Source: an uncultured Clostridia bacterium (GTDB taxonomy: Bacteria; Bacillota; Clostridia; UMGS1810). From it: a DNA stretch of 25,919 nucleotides. The translations under genes and the position numbers were made by a program. Of the stretch, positions 7,157 through 15,256 are shown in pieces. Location of the stretch: assembly GCA_934463115.1 (NCBI GenBank), contig CAKSIN010000030.1:1-25919 (forward strand), written 5' to 3'. Positions within the stretch are counted from its first letter, which is position 1. Every line of letters starts with the position of its first letter. The notes below the pieces were generated by a model, which was given only the letters and a program-made list of their open reading frames with translations, made no database searches and was not told where the DNA came from.

Positions 7157-8413
7157 ATGGAAAAACTGCTTATAAAGGGTGGAAAGCCCCTAAGGGGAGA
7201 AATTAATATCAGCGGTGCAAAAAATGCCGCTGTTGCAATTATTCCGGCAGCTCTCCTTGTAAAGGGAGTATGCAGGATAGAAAACGTCCCGGATATCAGC
7301 GACGTGGACAGTATTGTAAAGATGATTATTTCGCTGGGCGCCAAGGTGGAAAAGCCGGATATGAACACACTTGTAATAGATTCCACCAATTTAAAGACCT
7401 ATGTGGCAGATCCCGAACTTGCGCTCAAGATGCGTGCGTCGTACTACCTCATGGGTGCGCTTGTGGGGAGATTCCGCAATGCGCATGTACCGCCTCCGGG
7501 AGGATGCAATTTCGGCGTTCGCCCGATAGACCAGCACCTTAAGGCATTCCGCTACCTCAACTGCAGCATAGCCGAGGATGACGGATTCGTTAAAATAGAC
7601 GGTGTTTCACTGCGCGGCGGCAATGTGTATTTCGACGTTGTGAGCGTGGGCGCCACAATAAACGCAATTCTTGCGGCAGTGCTTGCGCCGGGCAGAACTG
7701 TTCTGGAGAGCGCCGCAAAGGAGCCGCATGTTGTAGACCTGGCGAACTTCCTTAACTCAATGGGCGCACAGATACGCGGTGCCGGAACGGATGTTATCAA
7801 AATAACGGGTGTTCCGTACCTTATCGGAGGAACATATTCCATTATTCCCGACCAGATAGAAGCCGGAACATATATGTTTGCGGCGGCGGCAACGCGCGGC
7901 GATGTGATTGTAAAAAACGTCATCCCCAAGCATCTTGAGGCAATAACGGCAAAATTCCTGGAAATGGGATTCGGAATAGACGAAGGTGACGAGGAAGTGC
8001 GTGTTTACACAAAGGGGCCTATCAGCGCAATTAACATAAAAACAATGCCGTACCCCGGTTTTCCGACTGATTTGCAGCCGCAGGCGGTGGTTATGCTCAC
8101 CACTGTGAACGGGACAAGTATTGTAACAGAGGGAGTCTGGGATTCCAGATTCCAGTATATAGACGAGCTCAAAAAAATGAATGCCAAGATAACCGTGGAC
8201 GGCAAACGCGCCGTTATTGCCGGCGGAGCGCCGCTTGTTGCTGGCGATGTAACGGCAACGGATTTGCGTGCCGGAGCCAGCATGGTTATTGCGGCTCTCG
8301 CGTGTGACGGCGAAACGCGCATAGACGGTCTGCGCCACATAGACCGCGGATATGAACATATTGTGGAAAAGCTGTCTGCCGTCGGCGCGGATATAAGGAG
8401 AATAGATGATTAG
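7157..8413 (+). CDS. murA: UDP-N-acetylglucosamine 1-carboxyvinyltransferase
   Basis: MurA transfers enolpyruvate from PEP to UDP-GlcNAc, the first committed step of peptidoglycan synthesis in the cytoplasm. The 418-residue length fits. The N-terminal SGAKNAA carries the conserved Lys22-Asn23; PPPGGCNFGVRP carries the reactive cysteine (Cys117 here, the fosfomycin target); the C-terminal DLRAGASMVIAAL and IDRGYE motifs are present. The cysteine predicts fosfomycin sensitivity at the enzyme level, in contrast to the Cys-to-Asp variants of some bacteria. Gram-positives often carry two murA paralogues; which one this is cannot be decided here. It overlaps the following hydrolase gene by 8 nt. 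Confidence 0.97.
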   Translation: MEKLLIKGGKPLRGEINISGAKNAAVAIIPAALLVKGVCRIENVPDISDVDSIVKMIISLGAKVEKPDMNTLVIDSTNLKTYVADPELALKMRASYYLMGALVGRFRNAHVPPPGGCNFGVRPIDQHLKAFRYLNCSIAEDDGFVKIDGVSLRGGNVYFDVVSVGATINAILAAVLAPGRTVLESAAKEPHVVDLANFLNSMGAQIRGAGTDVIKITGVPYLIGGTYSIIPDQIEAGTYMFAAAATRGDVIVKNVIPKHLEAITAKFLEMGFGIDEGDEEVRVYTKGPISAINIKTMPYPGFPTDLQPQAVVMLTTVNGTSIVTEGVWDSRFQYIDELKKMNAKITVDGKRAVIAGGAPLVAGDVTATDLRAGASMVIAALACDGETRIDGLRHIDRGYEHIVEKLSAVGADIRRIDD

Positions 8414-9197
8414 GTTTTGCACATTATTCAGCAGCAGCAGCGGCAACTGCACATTTATCTCGGACGGCGACACAAACATTCTTGTGGATGTGGGTGTTAG
8501 TGCGGCGCGCACGGTGCGTGCGCTCGGTGAAATAGGTGTTTCACCCGAAGAAATAGACGCAGTGCTCGTTACGCATGAGCACTCCGACCATATATCCGGA
8601 ATACGCGTTATGTGCACAAAATATTCAATTCCGGTGTATGCCAACGGGCGCACGATGGCATTTGTAAAAAGGAGCGCGCCGTGCCTTTCGGATTCGCTTA
8701 TCAAGGTGTCGGATTCTGGCAGCAGTTTTAATCTTCGCTCGGCAAAAATACATTCTTTCCGCACACCGCACGATTCGGCGGAATCCGTGGGGTATGTTGT
8801 GGAAATGGATGGCAAAAGATTCGGCATTACAACCGATACCGGCTGTGTGACCGATGAAATGGTAGAGGCTCTCACCGGCTGCCGTGCAGCGCTTATAGAA
8901 TCAAATCACGATATAGAAATGCTCAAATGCGGAGCGTATCCGTATGTATTAAAAAGGCGCATTTTGTCGTCGGCAGGGCATTTGTCAAACGACAGCGGAG
9001 CGCTGCTTGCTCTTCACCTTGCAAAAAACGGCACTGTCGGAATCGGACTCGGGCATTTGAGCGACCAAAACAACACCTATGAAAAAGCGTACTGCGCGTC
9101 GGAGGATTTACTTTGCAAAAACGGTATTGTTCCCGGCAGTGATGTGCGTTTGTGCGTTTGCAAAAAGGACAGTATCTGCGAGATATATTCCGAATAG
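8406..9197 (+). CDS. MBL-fold metallo-hydrolase, WalJ/YycJ-like
   Basis: A 263-residue metallo-beta-lactamase-fold protein. The N-terminus FCTLFSSSSGNCTFI and LVDVGVSA, then the metal-binding motif THEHSDH (His57, His59, Asp61, His62), match the WalJ/YycJ group. Later ligands are visible in ITTDTG and the LIESNHD and SAGHLSND stretches. YycJ/WalJ of Bacillus is encoded with the WalRK system and has been linked to cell division, replication coordination or nuclease activity; here it follows murA with an 8-nt overlap and no walRK is in the window. No signal peptide, so cytoplasmic. Confidence 0.9.
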   Translation: MIRFCTLFSSSSGNCTFISDGDTNILVDVGVSAARTVRALGEIGVSPEEIDAVLVTHEHSDHISGIRVMCTKYSIPVYANGRTMAFVKRSAPCLSDSLIKVSDSGSSFNLRSAKIHSFRTPHDSAESVGYVVEMDGKRFGITTDTGCVTDEMVEALTGCRAALIESNHDIEMLKCGAYPYVLKRRILSSAGHLSNDSGALLALHLAKNGTVGIGLGHLSDQNNTYEKAYCASEDLLCKNGIVPGSDVRLCVCKKDSICEIYSE

Positions 9198-9216
9198 GCG
9201 CGTCTTGGAGGTTTTT

Positions 9217-10158
9217 ATGAATAAGTCGGATAAAACGGTATCCATGTCGGTTGTTGTGCCGGCATACAACGAAAAAGAAAATATTTCCGAGGCTGCAAAG
9301 GTTTTTTGCGGCTTGTTTCGCGGCAGAATGACCTTTGAAGTGGTGTTTGTGGACGACGGTTCAAAAGACGGAACATGGGAAGAAATTGAGCTTGCGTGCG
9401 CTGTGTATGATGAGGTGCGCGCTGTTCGTTTTTCACGCAATTTCGGGAAAGAAGCGGCAATTGCCGCAGGTCTTGCCGAGGCGCGCGGCGAGTGTGTTGT
9501 TGTGATAGACTGCGACTTGCAGCATCCGCCGGAAAAGATACTTGAAATGTACGACCTCTGGAAACAGGGGTACGAGGTTGTCGAGGGAGTCAAGACCGAC
9601 AGGGGAAAGGAGTCGGCACTGCACAGGCTGTGCGCAAAGACATTCTACTCCGTAATGGGTTCGCTCATCGGTATAGACATGTCGCGTGCGTCGGATTTCA
9701 AACTTCTTGACAGGCGCGCAGTGGATGTGCTCCTTACAATGGACGAAAAAGATTCGTTTTTCCGTGCGCTGTCGTCGTGGATAGGGTTCAAAACCGGCAG
9801 CGTGGAATTTGAGGTGCGCGAGCGTGCCGGCGGCACGACAAAATGGTCGGCAAAGTCGCTTACAAAGTACGCAATAAACAACATCACATCTTTTTCGGGT
9901 GCTCCCATGGTCTGGGCGCTCACGGCAGGATTTATTTTTGCGTCGGCGGCGGTGATTATGGCTGTGACTGCAATATTTAAATCCGGCAGTGCGGCAGGAA
10001 TGCTCGGTATAGTTGCGGCGCAGTTTTTCACAAGCGGTGTTGTGCTTATGTTTCTCGGCATTATCGGGTACTATATTTCCAAGATGTACAATGAGCTCAA
10101 AGACCGCCCGAAGTATATAATAGCAGAAAAATGCGGGGAGAAATCAAATGATAGATAA
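9217..10158 (+). CDS. GtrB-like family 2 glycosyltransferase (polyprenyl-phosphate sugar transferase)
   Basis: A 313-residue GT-A enzyme: VVPAYNEKENI at the N-terminus, VDDGSKDGT, the metal-binding DCDLQHPPE region, FSRNFGKEAAI, and two C-terminal transmembrane helices (~225-255 and ~262-285). This layout is that of DPM1/GtrB-type enzymes that load a sugar from a nucleotide donor onto undecaprenyl phosphate at the inner membrane face. The ATG at 9217 is chosen because GGAGG lies 6 nt upstream and earlier in-frame starts overlap the preceding gene. It overlaps gtrA-like by 11 nt. With the GtrA-like flippase and the GT-C-like protein it forms a three-component glycosylation module. Confidence 0.92.
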   Translation: MNKSDKTVSMSVVVPAYNEKENISEAAKVFCGLFRGRMTFEVVFVDDGSKDGTWEEIELACAVYDEVRAVRFSRNFGKEAAIAAGLAEARGECVVVIDCDLQHPPEKILEMYDLWKQGYEVVEGVKTDRGKESALHRLCAKTFYSVMGSLIGIDMSRASDFKLLDRRAVDVLLTMDEKDSFFRALSSWIGFKTGSVEFEVRERAGGTTKWSAKSLTKYAINNITSFSGAPMVWALTAGFIFASAAVIMAVTAIFKSGSAAGMLGIVAAQFFTSGVVLMFLGIIGYYISKMYNELKDRPKYIIAEKCGEKSNDR

Positions 10159-10573
10159 ACTGCTCAAAAGCACATTTATACGGTTTGCCATGGTTGGTGT
10201 TGTGAACACGATAGTCGGCACAACGATAATGTTTACCGCGTACAACTTTCTGGGGTTGTCGTACTGGGTATCATCTGCGGCAAACTATTTTCTCACAAGT
10301 ATTCTCAGTTTCTTTCTGAACAAATATTTCACATTTTCATGCCAAGACACGTCGTTTTCGCAGGTGCTCCGTTTTGCACTCAATATTGCCGTCTGCTATT
10401 TTCTGGCATACGGGATTGCAAAGAGGGCAATGCTTGTTATTATGAGCGGCGCCGGCGAAAAGCTGCGCACGAATGTTGCAATGCTCACCGGAATGGTTTT
10501 GTTTACACTGCTCAACTACACCGGGCAGAGATTCTTTGCTTTTGCAAAAAAAGGAGCCGGAAATGAAAAATAA
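10148..10573 (+). CDS. GtrA family membrane protein
   Basis: A 141-residue protein with four hydrophobic helices (roughly 11-33, 38-58, 72-90, 104-128) and the GtrA family pattern FIRFAMVGVVNTIVG near the start and FFLNKYFTF after helix 2. GtrA-type proteins are proposed to flip undecaprenyl-phosphate-linked sugars to the outer face. It overlaps the upstream GtrB-like gene by 11 nt and the downstream GT-C-like gene by 11 nt, indicating coupled translation and a shared pathway. Confidence 0.92.
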   Translation: MIDKLLKSTFIRFAMVGVVNTIVGTTIMFTAYNFLGLSYWVSSAANYFLTSILSFFLNKYFTFSCQDTSFSQVLRFALNIAVCYFLAYGIAKRAMLVIMSGAGEKLRTNVAMLTGMVLFTLLNYTGQRFFAFAKKGAGNEK

Positions 10574-12260
10574 TTTACTAAACGATAAAAACAGGGAAAA
10601 CAGATACTGCGCCGCGGTTTTTTTGTACGTTTTTGCGGCGCTGATTATTCGGTTTACATGCTTCGGATTTAAATATTATCCGCAGCTTGACGACTACATT
10701 CAATATAGCAATTACCATAATGCCGGCTTGCATTGGGGGCTTATTCTTGCGCAGGGACTGCTCAGTTCGCGTCCGCTCGCCGGGATATTTGACCTCTATG
10801 TGTGGGGGTATTTTTTTAATCATATGATTTGGGGCGTTGTGCTTATTTCGGCAATGTATGCTCTGTCGGCGGTTTTGTTTCTCCGCGTTTTTTCAAAATA
10901 TTTCGGTACCGGCGTAATGTTTGTCACGTTCTATTCGCTGATGCCTTTTTTCTTTGAGGGTGCGTATTGGGTTTCGGCATCGTCGCGCGTTGTTGTGGGA
11001 TTATTTTTCACGGCGGCGTCGGTGTATTTTCTGAGTGAATTTTTCAGTACGAAAAAGATTTTAAATGCAGTGCTTTTTTGGATTTTTCAATTGCTTGCAT
11101 CTTGTCTGTACGAGCAGATACTCATTATCGCATTTGTGCTTGCTTTCGGATTGAGCATTTTGGAGTTCAAAAACAGCAAAAAGAGTCTGCTTATAAATCT
11201 TATAACTCTTGCCAATGCCGCGATATACATTGGCATAACCTTTGCATTTAAGGCCTCGGACGATTCGGCGCTTGCCGGCAGAATGAAAATTGTTATGCCG
11301 TCGTTTACACCGTTCTATGTGGAGTTTCTGCGCAATTTGTCGGTGCAGTTTGTGTCGGCATTTGTTTCCGTTCCGGCGGAAATTACATTCAAGGGGTTTG
11401 TGCGCGGAATTTGGATTATGCTTTCGCAAAAAAAGATTCTGTCGCTTTTCGGATGCATTGCCGTGGGAGCGGGTGCATATGTTCTGTGTGTCCGCAAAGA
11501 GGATTGCGAACCGCCGCGCGTACGCAATGCAGGGTTCACGCTGTTTTGCGCGCTTGTTGCGGCAGCCGCGCCGGTGTCGCTGTTTTTTATAATAGACAAC
11601 CCGTATTTTTGTTTGCGCAATATCCTTGCGTCATATGTGGGTATTGCAATAATTTTTGATATGATTTTTACGCGTGTTTTTTTGGGAAGCAGGCGCGCGG
11701 CAGGTGTGGCGGCATTTGTTATGGCATTTGTTTTTGCCGCGTCATCCGTTTCGGAAATGCACGACTACAAGGCTGTAAACGAGTTTGACCGCAAAATCGG
11801 CAATGCCGTGGTGCAGCAGATTCCGCTCGATGAAATTCGCGACGGCGAGCGCACAGCATTGCTTATAAACAGTGCCGACAAAGGCACGATTACTGCCAAA
11901 TATCACGAGCACGTCTCCGGGGTGATATCCAGCGACTGGGCTTTTCAGGGATTCCTCACTCATCTGCGCCGAAAGCGGACTCCGGGCGGAATTGTTCCCA
12001 TTGAGTACACGGACAGCGTGTATCATGTGCGCTGGAATGCCGACGCACTCAGGCTTACCGGGTTTGACAGGATATATGCATGGAACAACGAACGCGGTAT
12101 GTTTGAGCAGCTGTATATCTCTGGTTACACCGGCGACGGTGACGATTACTACACGCTTTCGGACAGCAGCGGTAACGTTGACGCAACGGTAAAGGAAACG
12201 GAGGATAGGGGGTATTTGTTCATGGAGACAAATTCCGCATCCGGCGCAAGAAATTCGTAG
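10563..12260 (+). CDS. Polytopic membrane protein, probable GT-C type (GtrII-like) glycosyltransferase
   Basis: A 565-residue protein with about ten hydrophobic helices through residue ~425 and a soluble C-terminal domain of ~140 residues. After helix 1 the sequence YPQLDDYIQY puts an Asp pair in the first outer loop, as in GT-C enzymes that take sugars from polyprenyl carriers. Its place after GtrB- and GtrA-like genes (11-nt overlap) supports the role of final transferase decorating an envelope polymer; acceptor and sugar are unknown. The ATG at 10563 is preferred: it has AAAAGGAG 7-8 nt upstream, inside gtrA. The TAG stop (12258-12260) is part of the GTAG of a REP element, so the native C-terminus may have been altered by that insertion. 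Confidence 0.8.
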   Translation: MKNNLLNDKNRENRYCAAVFLYVFAALIIRFTCFGFKYYPQLDDYIQYSNYHNAGLHWGLILAQGLLSSRPLAGIFDLYVWGYFFNHMIWGVVLISAMYALSAVLFLRVFSKYFGTGVMFVTFYSLMPFFFEGAYWVSASSRVVVGLFFTAASVYFLSEFFSTKKILNAVLFWIFQLLASCLYEQILIIAFVLAFGLSILEFKNSKKSLLINLITLANAAIYIGITFAFKASDDSALAGRMKIVMPSFTPFYVEFLRNLSVQFVSAFVSVPAEITFKGFVRGIWIMLSQKKILSLFGCIAVGAGAYVLCVRKEDCEPPRVRNAGFTLFCALVAAAAPVSLFFIIDNPYFCLRNILASYVGIAIIFDMIFTRVFLGSRRAAGVAAFVMAFVFAASSVSEMHDYKAVNEFDRKIGNAVVQQIPLDEIRDGERTALLINSADKGTITAKYHEHVSGVISSDWAFQGFLTHLRRKRTPGGIVPIEYTDSVYHVRWNADALRLTGFDRIYAWNNERGMFEQLYISGYTGDGDDYYTLSDSSGNVDATVKETEDRGYLFMETNSASGARNS

Positions 12261-12284
12261 GGAACGACCTGTGTGTCGTTCCGC
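12257..12284 (+). repeat. Family B REP (GTAG-hairpin), copy 1
   Basis: GTAG at 12257-12260 is followed directly by an 8-bp stem, GGAACGAC (12261-12268) and GTCGTTCC (12275-12282), with loop CTGTGT. REP sequences mobilised by RAYT enzymes classically have GTAG at the foot of the hairpin. The TAG of GTAG is the stop codon of the preceding gene. Following bases TTGCAACCGCA resemble the right flank of the copies near 21766 and 22163. Confidence 0.85.
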
Positions 12285-12342
12285 TTGCAACCGCAAAAAC
12301 CGAATCATGCAAACCATAAAAATATTGGAAAGGAATCAAATC

Positions 12343-13038
12343 ATGAGAATAGCAATATGTGATGATGCCAGATCAGACAGACAGCGTGTTATAACTATGA
12401 TAGCGGACATGTATCCCGATGTGCAGACAGATGAATTTGATAACGGACGTCTGCTTGCGGACAGTCACGCCGCCAAGCCGTATGACATCATTATAATGGA
12501 CATAATTATGCCGGCGATAAATGGGATAGACACTGCGGCTATTATCCGCGAGACCGACAGAAACACACCGATAATATTTTTATCGTCCAGCGAGGAATTC
12601 GGTGTTGTGAGTTACCGCGTTTTTGCGTTCGACTATTTGCTAAAACCCGTAGATGCCGCGCAGCTTAGTGCGTGTCTCGGCAGGATAGCTCCGCAAAACA
12701 AAAAGAAGGAATACATAACGGTTATGTATTCCGGTGTGGAGACGGATATTTTGCTGTCGAACATATGCTATCTTGAGAGCAATCTCCGAAAGGTTATATT
12801 TTACCTCTCCGGAGGGCAAAGCATTTCTGTGTCGGCAAAGCTGACCGACTATGAAGAATATTTATCCGAGCACGGATTTTGCAGGTGTCACAAGAGTTTT
12901 TTGGTGAACACAAGCTGCATTGATTCCATAGACGGTGACAGCTTCCGGCTTTTGGACGGAAGGCTTGTTAAAATATCGCGCACGCACATGCACAGTGCGA
13001 AAAAAGCGTATTTTGACTATGTTTTTTCGTCCGATTAA
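12343..13038 (+). CDS. LytTR-family response regulator (orphan)
   Basis: A 231-residue regulator of the AgrA/LytR type. The receiver has the acidic pair DD at residues 7-8, phosphoacceptor Asp53 (IIIMDIIMP), a serine switch region (FLSSS) and the FDYLLKPV loop. The C-terminal LytTR DNA-binding domain (~133-228) shows ITVMYSGVE, ICYLES, FCRCHKSFLVN and LVKISRTHM. No partner histidine kinase is in the window. LytTR regulators often control virulence, competence or envelope genes; placement after the Gtr module suggests an envelope role, which is inference. The ATG at 12343 follows GGAAAGG by 8 nt. The 82-nt gap from the previous gene holds a REP copy. Its last 4 nt overlap the convergent mtnN-like gene. 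Confidence 0.92.
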   Translation: MRIAICDDARSDRQRVITMIADMYPDVQTDEFDNGRLLADSHAAKPYDIIIMDIIMPAINGIDTAAIIRETDRNTPIIFLSSSEEFGVVSYRVFAFDYLLKPVDAAQLSACLGRIAPQNKKKEYITVMYSGVETDILLSNICYLESNLRKVIFYLSGGQSISVSAKLTDYEEYLSEHGFCRCHKSFLVNTSCIDSIDGDSFRLLDGRLVKISRTHMHSAKKAYFDYVFSSD

Positions 13039-13724
13039 TATTTTTTAATAAACTCTGTTACAATGCGGATTGTTTTGTCAGCGGCGGTTCGTTTAAACGC
13101 GATATATGATTTTGGAGCCGAGCCGTCCGCGTTGTCGGATATAGCGCGGATAATGCCGAATTTAACGTTGTTTGCGAAGCAGACATGTCCGATAGCTCCG
13201 CTCTCCATTTCGCCTGCCACGGCGCCGAATTGTGATGAAATATACCGTTTTCTGTTGTCGTCGGACAAAAATGTATCTCCGGTTGCAATTGTCCCCACAA
13301 CGACCGTTGTGCCGTCTATTGCCGCAGCTTCTGCTGCGAGCAGTTCGCATGCGCGCTTGTCGCAGTTAATATGCACTTTGTTTATTTTAGAAATCAGTCC
13401 CGGTTCTTCACCTAAAGCCGTTATGTCTATATCGTACTGAACAACGCTGTTTGCCACTGCGATATCGGCTACGGAAAGGCGTTTGTCGAGTCCGCCGGCA
13501 ACTCCTGAATTTATTATTATTTCCGGCGAAAAGGCAAGTATCATAGCCTCGGCGCATATTGCCGCATTTACTTTTCCGCATCCGCCTTCGGCAAATACCA
13601 CGTCCTTGCCGCAGATTTTCCCGGTTACAAAGTCTATTCCGCTTATGCGGCGGACACTCATGTTCCCCGCTGCTTTTTTGTAGCCTTCGGTTTCTATATC
13701 CATTGCTCCGATTATACCTATCAT
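13035..13724 (-). CDS. mtnN: 5'-methylthioadenosine/S-adenosylhomocysteine nucleosidase
   Basis: MTAN cleaves methylthioadenosine and S-adenosylhomocysteine to adenine plus the thioribose or ribosylhomocysteine, feeding purine and methionine salvage. The 229-residue length is normal. IGIIGAMDIE carries the water-activating Glu (Glu11, matching E. coli Glu12); GEMESGAIGHV carries Glu172 and Glu174; RAISDNAD carries the catalytic Asp197. INSGVAGGLD is the family glycine-rich stretch. The start has AAAGGAG 9 nt upstream. It lies downstream of the nucleoside importer on the same strand, separated by a terminator and the REP/RAYT region, so it is probably transcribed on its own, though no clear promoter was seen. 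Confidence 0.95.
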   Translation of the reverse strand: MIGIIGAMDIETEGYKKAAGNMSVRRISGIDFVTGKICGKDVVFAEGGCGKVNAAICAEAMILAFSPEIIINSGVAGGLDKRLSVADIAVANSVVQYDIDITALGEEPGLISKINKVHINCDKRACELLAAEAAAIDGTTVVVGTIATGDTFLSDDNRKRYISSQFGAVAGEMESGAIGHVCFANNVKFGIIRAISDNADGSAPKSYIAFKRTAADKTIRIVTEFIKKY

Positions 13725-13773
13725 CTGTTTTTTCTCCTTTTATGTTTAACAGCAATCGTATGCCACGCGCACC

Positions 13774-13801
13774 GTAGGGAACGACCTGTGTGTCGTTCCG
13801 C
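13774..13801 (+). repeat. Family B REP (GTAG-hairpin), copy 2
   Basis: GTAG (13774-13777), stem GGAACGAC (13778-13785) and GTCGTTCC (13792-13799), loop CTGTGT: identical to copy 1 over 28 bases. It lies between the mtnN-like start and the RAYT stop, only 5 nt from the latter. Upstream bases GCAATCGTATG recur beside the half copy at 14139. Confidence 0.88.
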
Positions 13802-13806
13802 ATATA

Positions 13807-14163
13807 TCATTCCAAGCTTTTTATGGGATTATTTTCTGTGTAAATCCATTTTGATGCATAATCATCTTCATTGCGTATAATACGGTCATAATATGATTTT
13901 TGCCAAAGGTGTTGTTTAAACGGTTTTAATACATGCTTTTTAACCATTTTTATATATTCGTTTGTCGTCATAGATTTAAACCATTGCATCATATCCGGTA
14001 GGGAACGACCTGCGTGTCGTTCCGAATCTATAATCAACACGAAATGAACGTGATCGGGCATAATTGCAAATTTATCTATTGTTATTTTGAATTTATTTTG
14101 CAATTCAATCAGCCATTTTTCAATAATTTGATTTTGAGGTGTGTCGTTCCGCAGTAATCGCAA
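13807..14163 (-). CDS. REP-associated tyrosine transposase (RAYT), N-terminally truncated
   Basis: A 118-residue Y1/HUH single-strand transposase remnant. IMPDHVHFVL contains the HUH pair His38/His40; FKSMTTNEYIK is a family motif; WQKSYYDRIIRNEDDY carries the likely nucleophilic tyrosine (Tyr91 or Tyr92), and the ending WIYTENNP is typical. Full RAYTs begin with ~50 more residues including a YFVTICT-like strand, absent here. The only upstream start is a TTG in bases derived from a half REP (RLLRNDT is the REP read through). Residues ~47-56 (SERHAGRSLP) are a complete REP translated in frame. With REPs at both sides and inside, this is a REP-RAYT cluster. Activity is doubtful because of the truncation; it may act as a relic or under another start. 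Confidence 0.75.
   Translation of the reverse strand: MRLLRNDTPQNQIIEKWLIELQNKFKITIDKFAIMPDHVHFVLIIDSERHAGRSLPDMMQWFKSMTTNEYIKMVKKHVLKPFKQHLWQKSYYDRIIRNEDDYASKWIYTENNPIKSLE
13998..14024 (+). repeat. Family B REP inside the RAYT gene, copy 3
   Basis: GTAG (13998-14001), stem GGAACGAC (14002-14009) and GTCGTTCC (14016-14023), loop CTGCGT (one base differs from copies 1 and 2). It lies wholly within the RAYT coding sequence on the opposite strand and is translated in frame as roughly SERHAGRSLP, between the HUH motif and the FKS motif. Confidence 0.88.
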
Positions 14164-14170
14164 TCGTATG
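14139..14170 (+). repeat. Family B half REP at the RAYT 5' end
   Basis: GTGTGTCGTTCCGC (14139-14152) is the right half of the REP without GTAG and the left arm. It is followed by AGTAATCGCAATCGTATG; the last 11 bases recur at 13752-13762 beside copy 2, so they belong to the extended repeat. The RAYT start codon and first residues lie in this sequence. Confidence 0.7.
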
Positions 14171-14214
14171 ATTTAAATTCCTAATTACGCATCCCGAATT
14201 AAATAAATCATTTT

Positions 14215-14250
14215 AAAAATGGAGTGTGAAAATTCCGCTCTTCACACTCC
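14215..14250 (-). terminator. Intrinsic terminator of the nucleoside importer operon
   Basis: GGAGTGTGAA (14221-14230) and TTCACACTCC (14241-14250) form a perfect 10-bp stem with a 10-nt loop. On the minus strand the stem is followed by ATTTTT (14215-14220). It lies 25 nt after the stop of the last permease gene. Confidence 0.85.
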
Positions 14251-14275
14251 ACACTTCACTCTTTGAGCTATGGTT

Positions 14276-15256
14276 CTACCGTTCTTCTCTGAAATAAGGT
14301 AATCCCAGTGCTGCAGGCGGCTGGTTTTCCTTTTTATTCCGAACGCTGGTGAGTATCAGCACCACGATTGTAACGGCATACGGAAGCATTTCAAAAAGCT
14401 TCTTTGCATTAACCGATATATCGGGGATGTATGTCGGTATAACATACAGTCCGCCGAAGAGTATCGAGCCGAGAATACTTACGCTCGGTTTCCAGAGCGA
14501 GAATATTACAAGAGCTATAGCGAGCCAGCCGCGGTCGCCGAATGCGTTGTTCGACCACACGCCGTTTGCGTAGTCCATTACATAGTAAAGTCCGCCGAGC
14601 CCGGCAATGGCGCTGCCGAGACATGTAAAAATGTATTTAAGCGCCGTAACGTTTATTCCGGCAGCGTCGGCTGTTTCGGGGCTTTCACCGACGGAACGCA
14701 GATGCAGACCGATTCGCGTCTTATTCAGCATATATGATGCCAAAAGCGCAATTACAATTGCAAGGTATGCCAAAAATCCGTATGACAGCAGTGCGTCACC
14801 GAATCCGCCGAGCTTATGGGCAAAGGGCAGAGCCTTTTTGAACAGCTTGCTTGTTGTGCTGAGCGATATTGACGGAACATCACTTTTTGTAATCGTGATG
14901 AGTGAACCGCCGAAAAAGTTACCTATTCCGATACCGAATGTTGTGAGCGCAAGACCGGTTACATTCTGATTTGCGCGGAGGGTAACCGTTAAAAAGCAAT
15001 ATATCAGTCCCATAAGCAGAGAGCCTATGATGCATGCAAAAAGCGGAATAAGTATTCCGAGGCACGGGTTGACCGCACTGCCGGCGGATTGTTCGTACAA
15101 AAACGCTCCTGCGACACCGCTGATTGCGCCCACATACATTATTCCCGGAATACCGAGGTTAAGGTGACCTGATTTTTCCGTGAGTATTTCGCCGGTTGAA
15201 CCGTAGAGCAGCGGAATACCCTGCATAACGGCACGCTGTATGATTGTAGCTATCAT
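14276..15256 (-). CDS. BMP-type nucleoside ABC transporter permease (second)
   Basis: A 326-residue inner-membrane protein with about eight to ten helices of the BPD_transp_2 (branched-chain amino acid/RbsC-like) family. The N-terminus IPLLYGSTGEILTEKSGHLNLGIPGIMYVGA is typical of the NupQ/YufQ permease. VGESPETADAAGINV is the cytoplasmic EAA-like loop contacting the ATPase. It forms the channel together with the permease encoded just upstream, whose gene overlaps it by 4 nt. Last gene of the importer operon, followed by a terminator. Likely substrates are purine nucleosides, judged from family and operon type. Confidence 0.93.
   Translation of the reverse strand: MIATIIQRAVMQGIPLLYGSTGEILTEKSGHLNLGIPGIMYVGAISGVAGAFLYEQSAGSAVNPCLGILIPLFACIIGSLLMGLIYCFLTVTLRANQNVTGLALTTFGIGIGNFFGGSLITITKSDVPSISLSTTSKLFKKALPFAHKLGGFGDALLSYGFLAYLAIVIALLASYMLNKTRIGLHLRSVGESPETADAAGINVTALKYIFTCLGSAIAGLGGLYYVMDYANGVWSNNAFGDRGWLAIALVIFSLWKPSVSILGSILFGGLYVIPTYIPDISVNAKKLFEMLPYAVTIVVLILTSVRNKKENQPPAALGLPYFREER

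Noticed and set aside
13752..14170. An 11-bp direct repeat GCAATCGTATG at both sides of the RAYT, as a target-site duplication
   Set aside because: The bases lie next to REP-derived sequence on both sides (CCGCAGTAATCGCAATCGTATG near the half copy), so they are better explained as part of the extended repeat. RAYT/IS200-type enzymes do not make target duplications.
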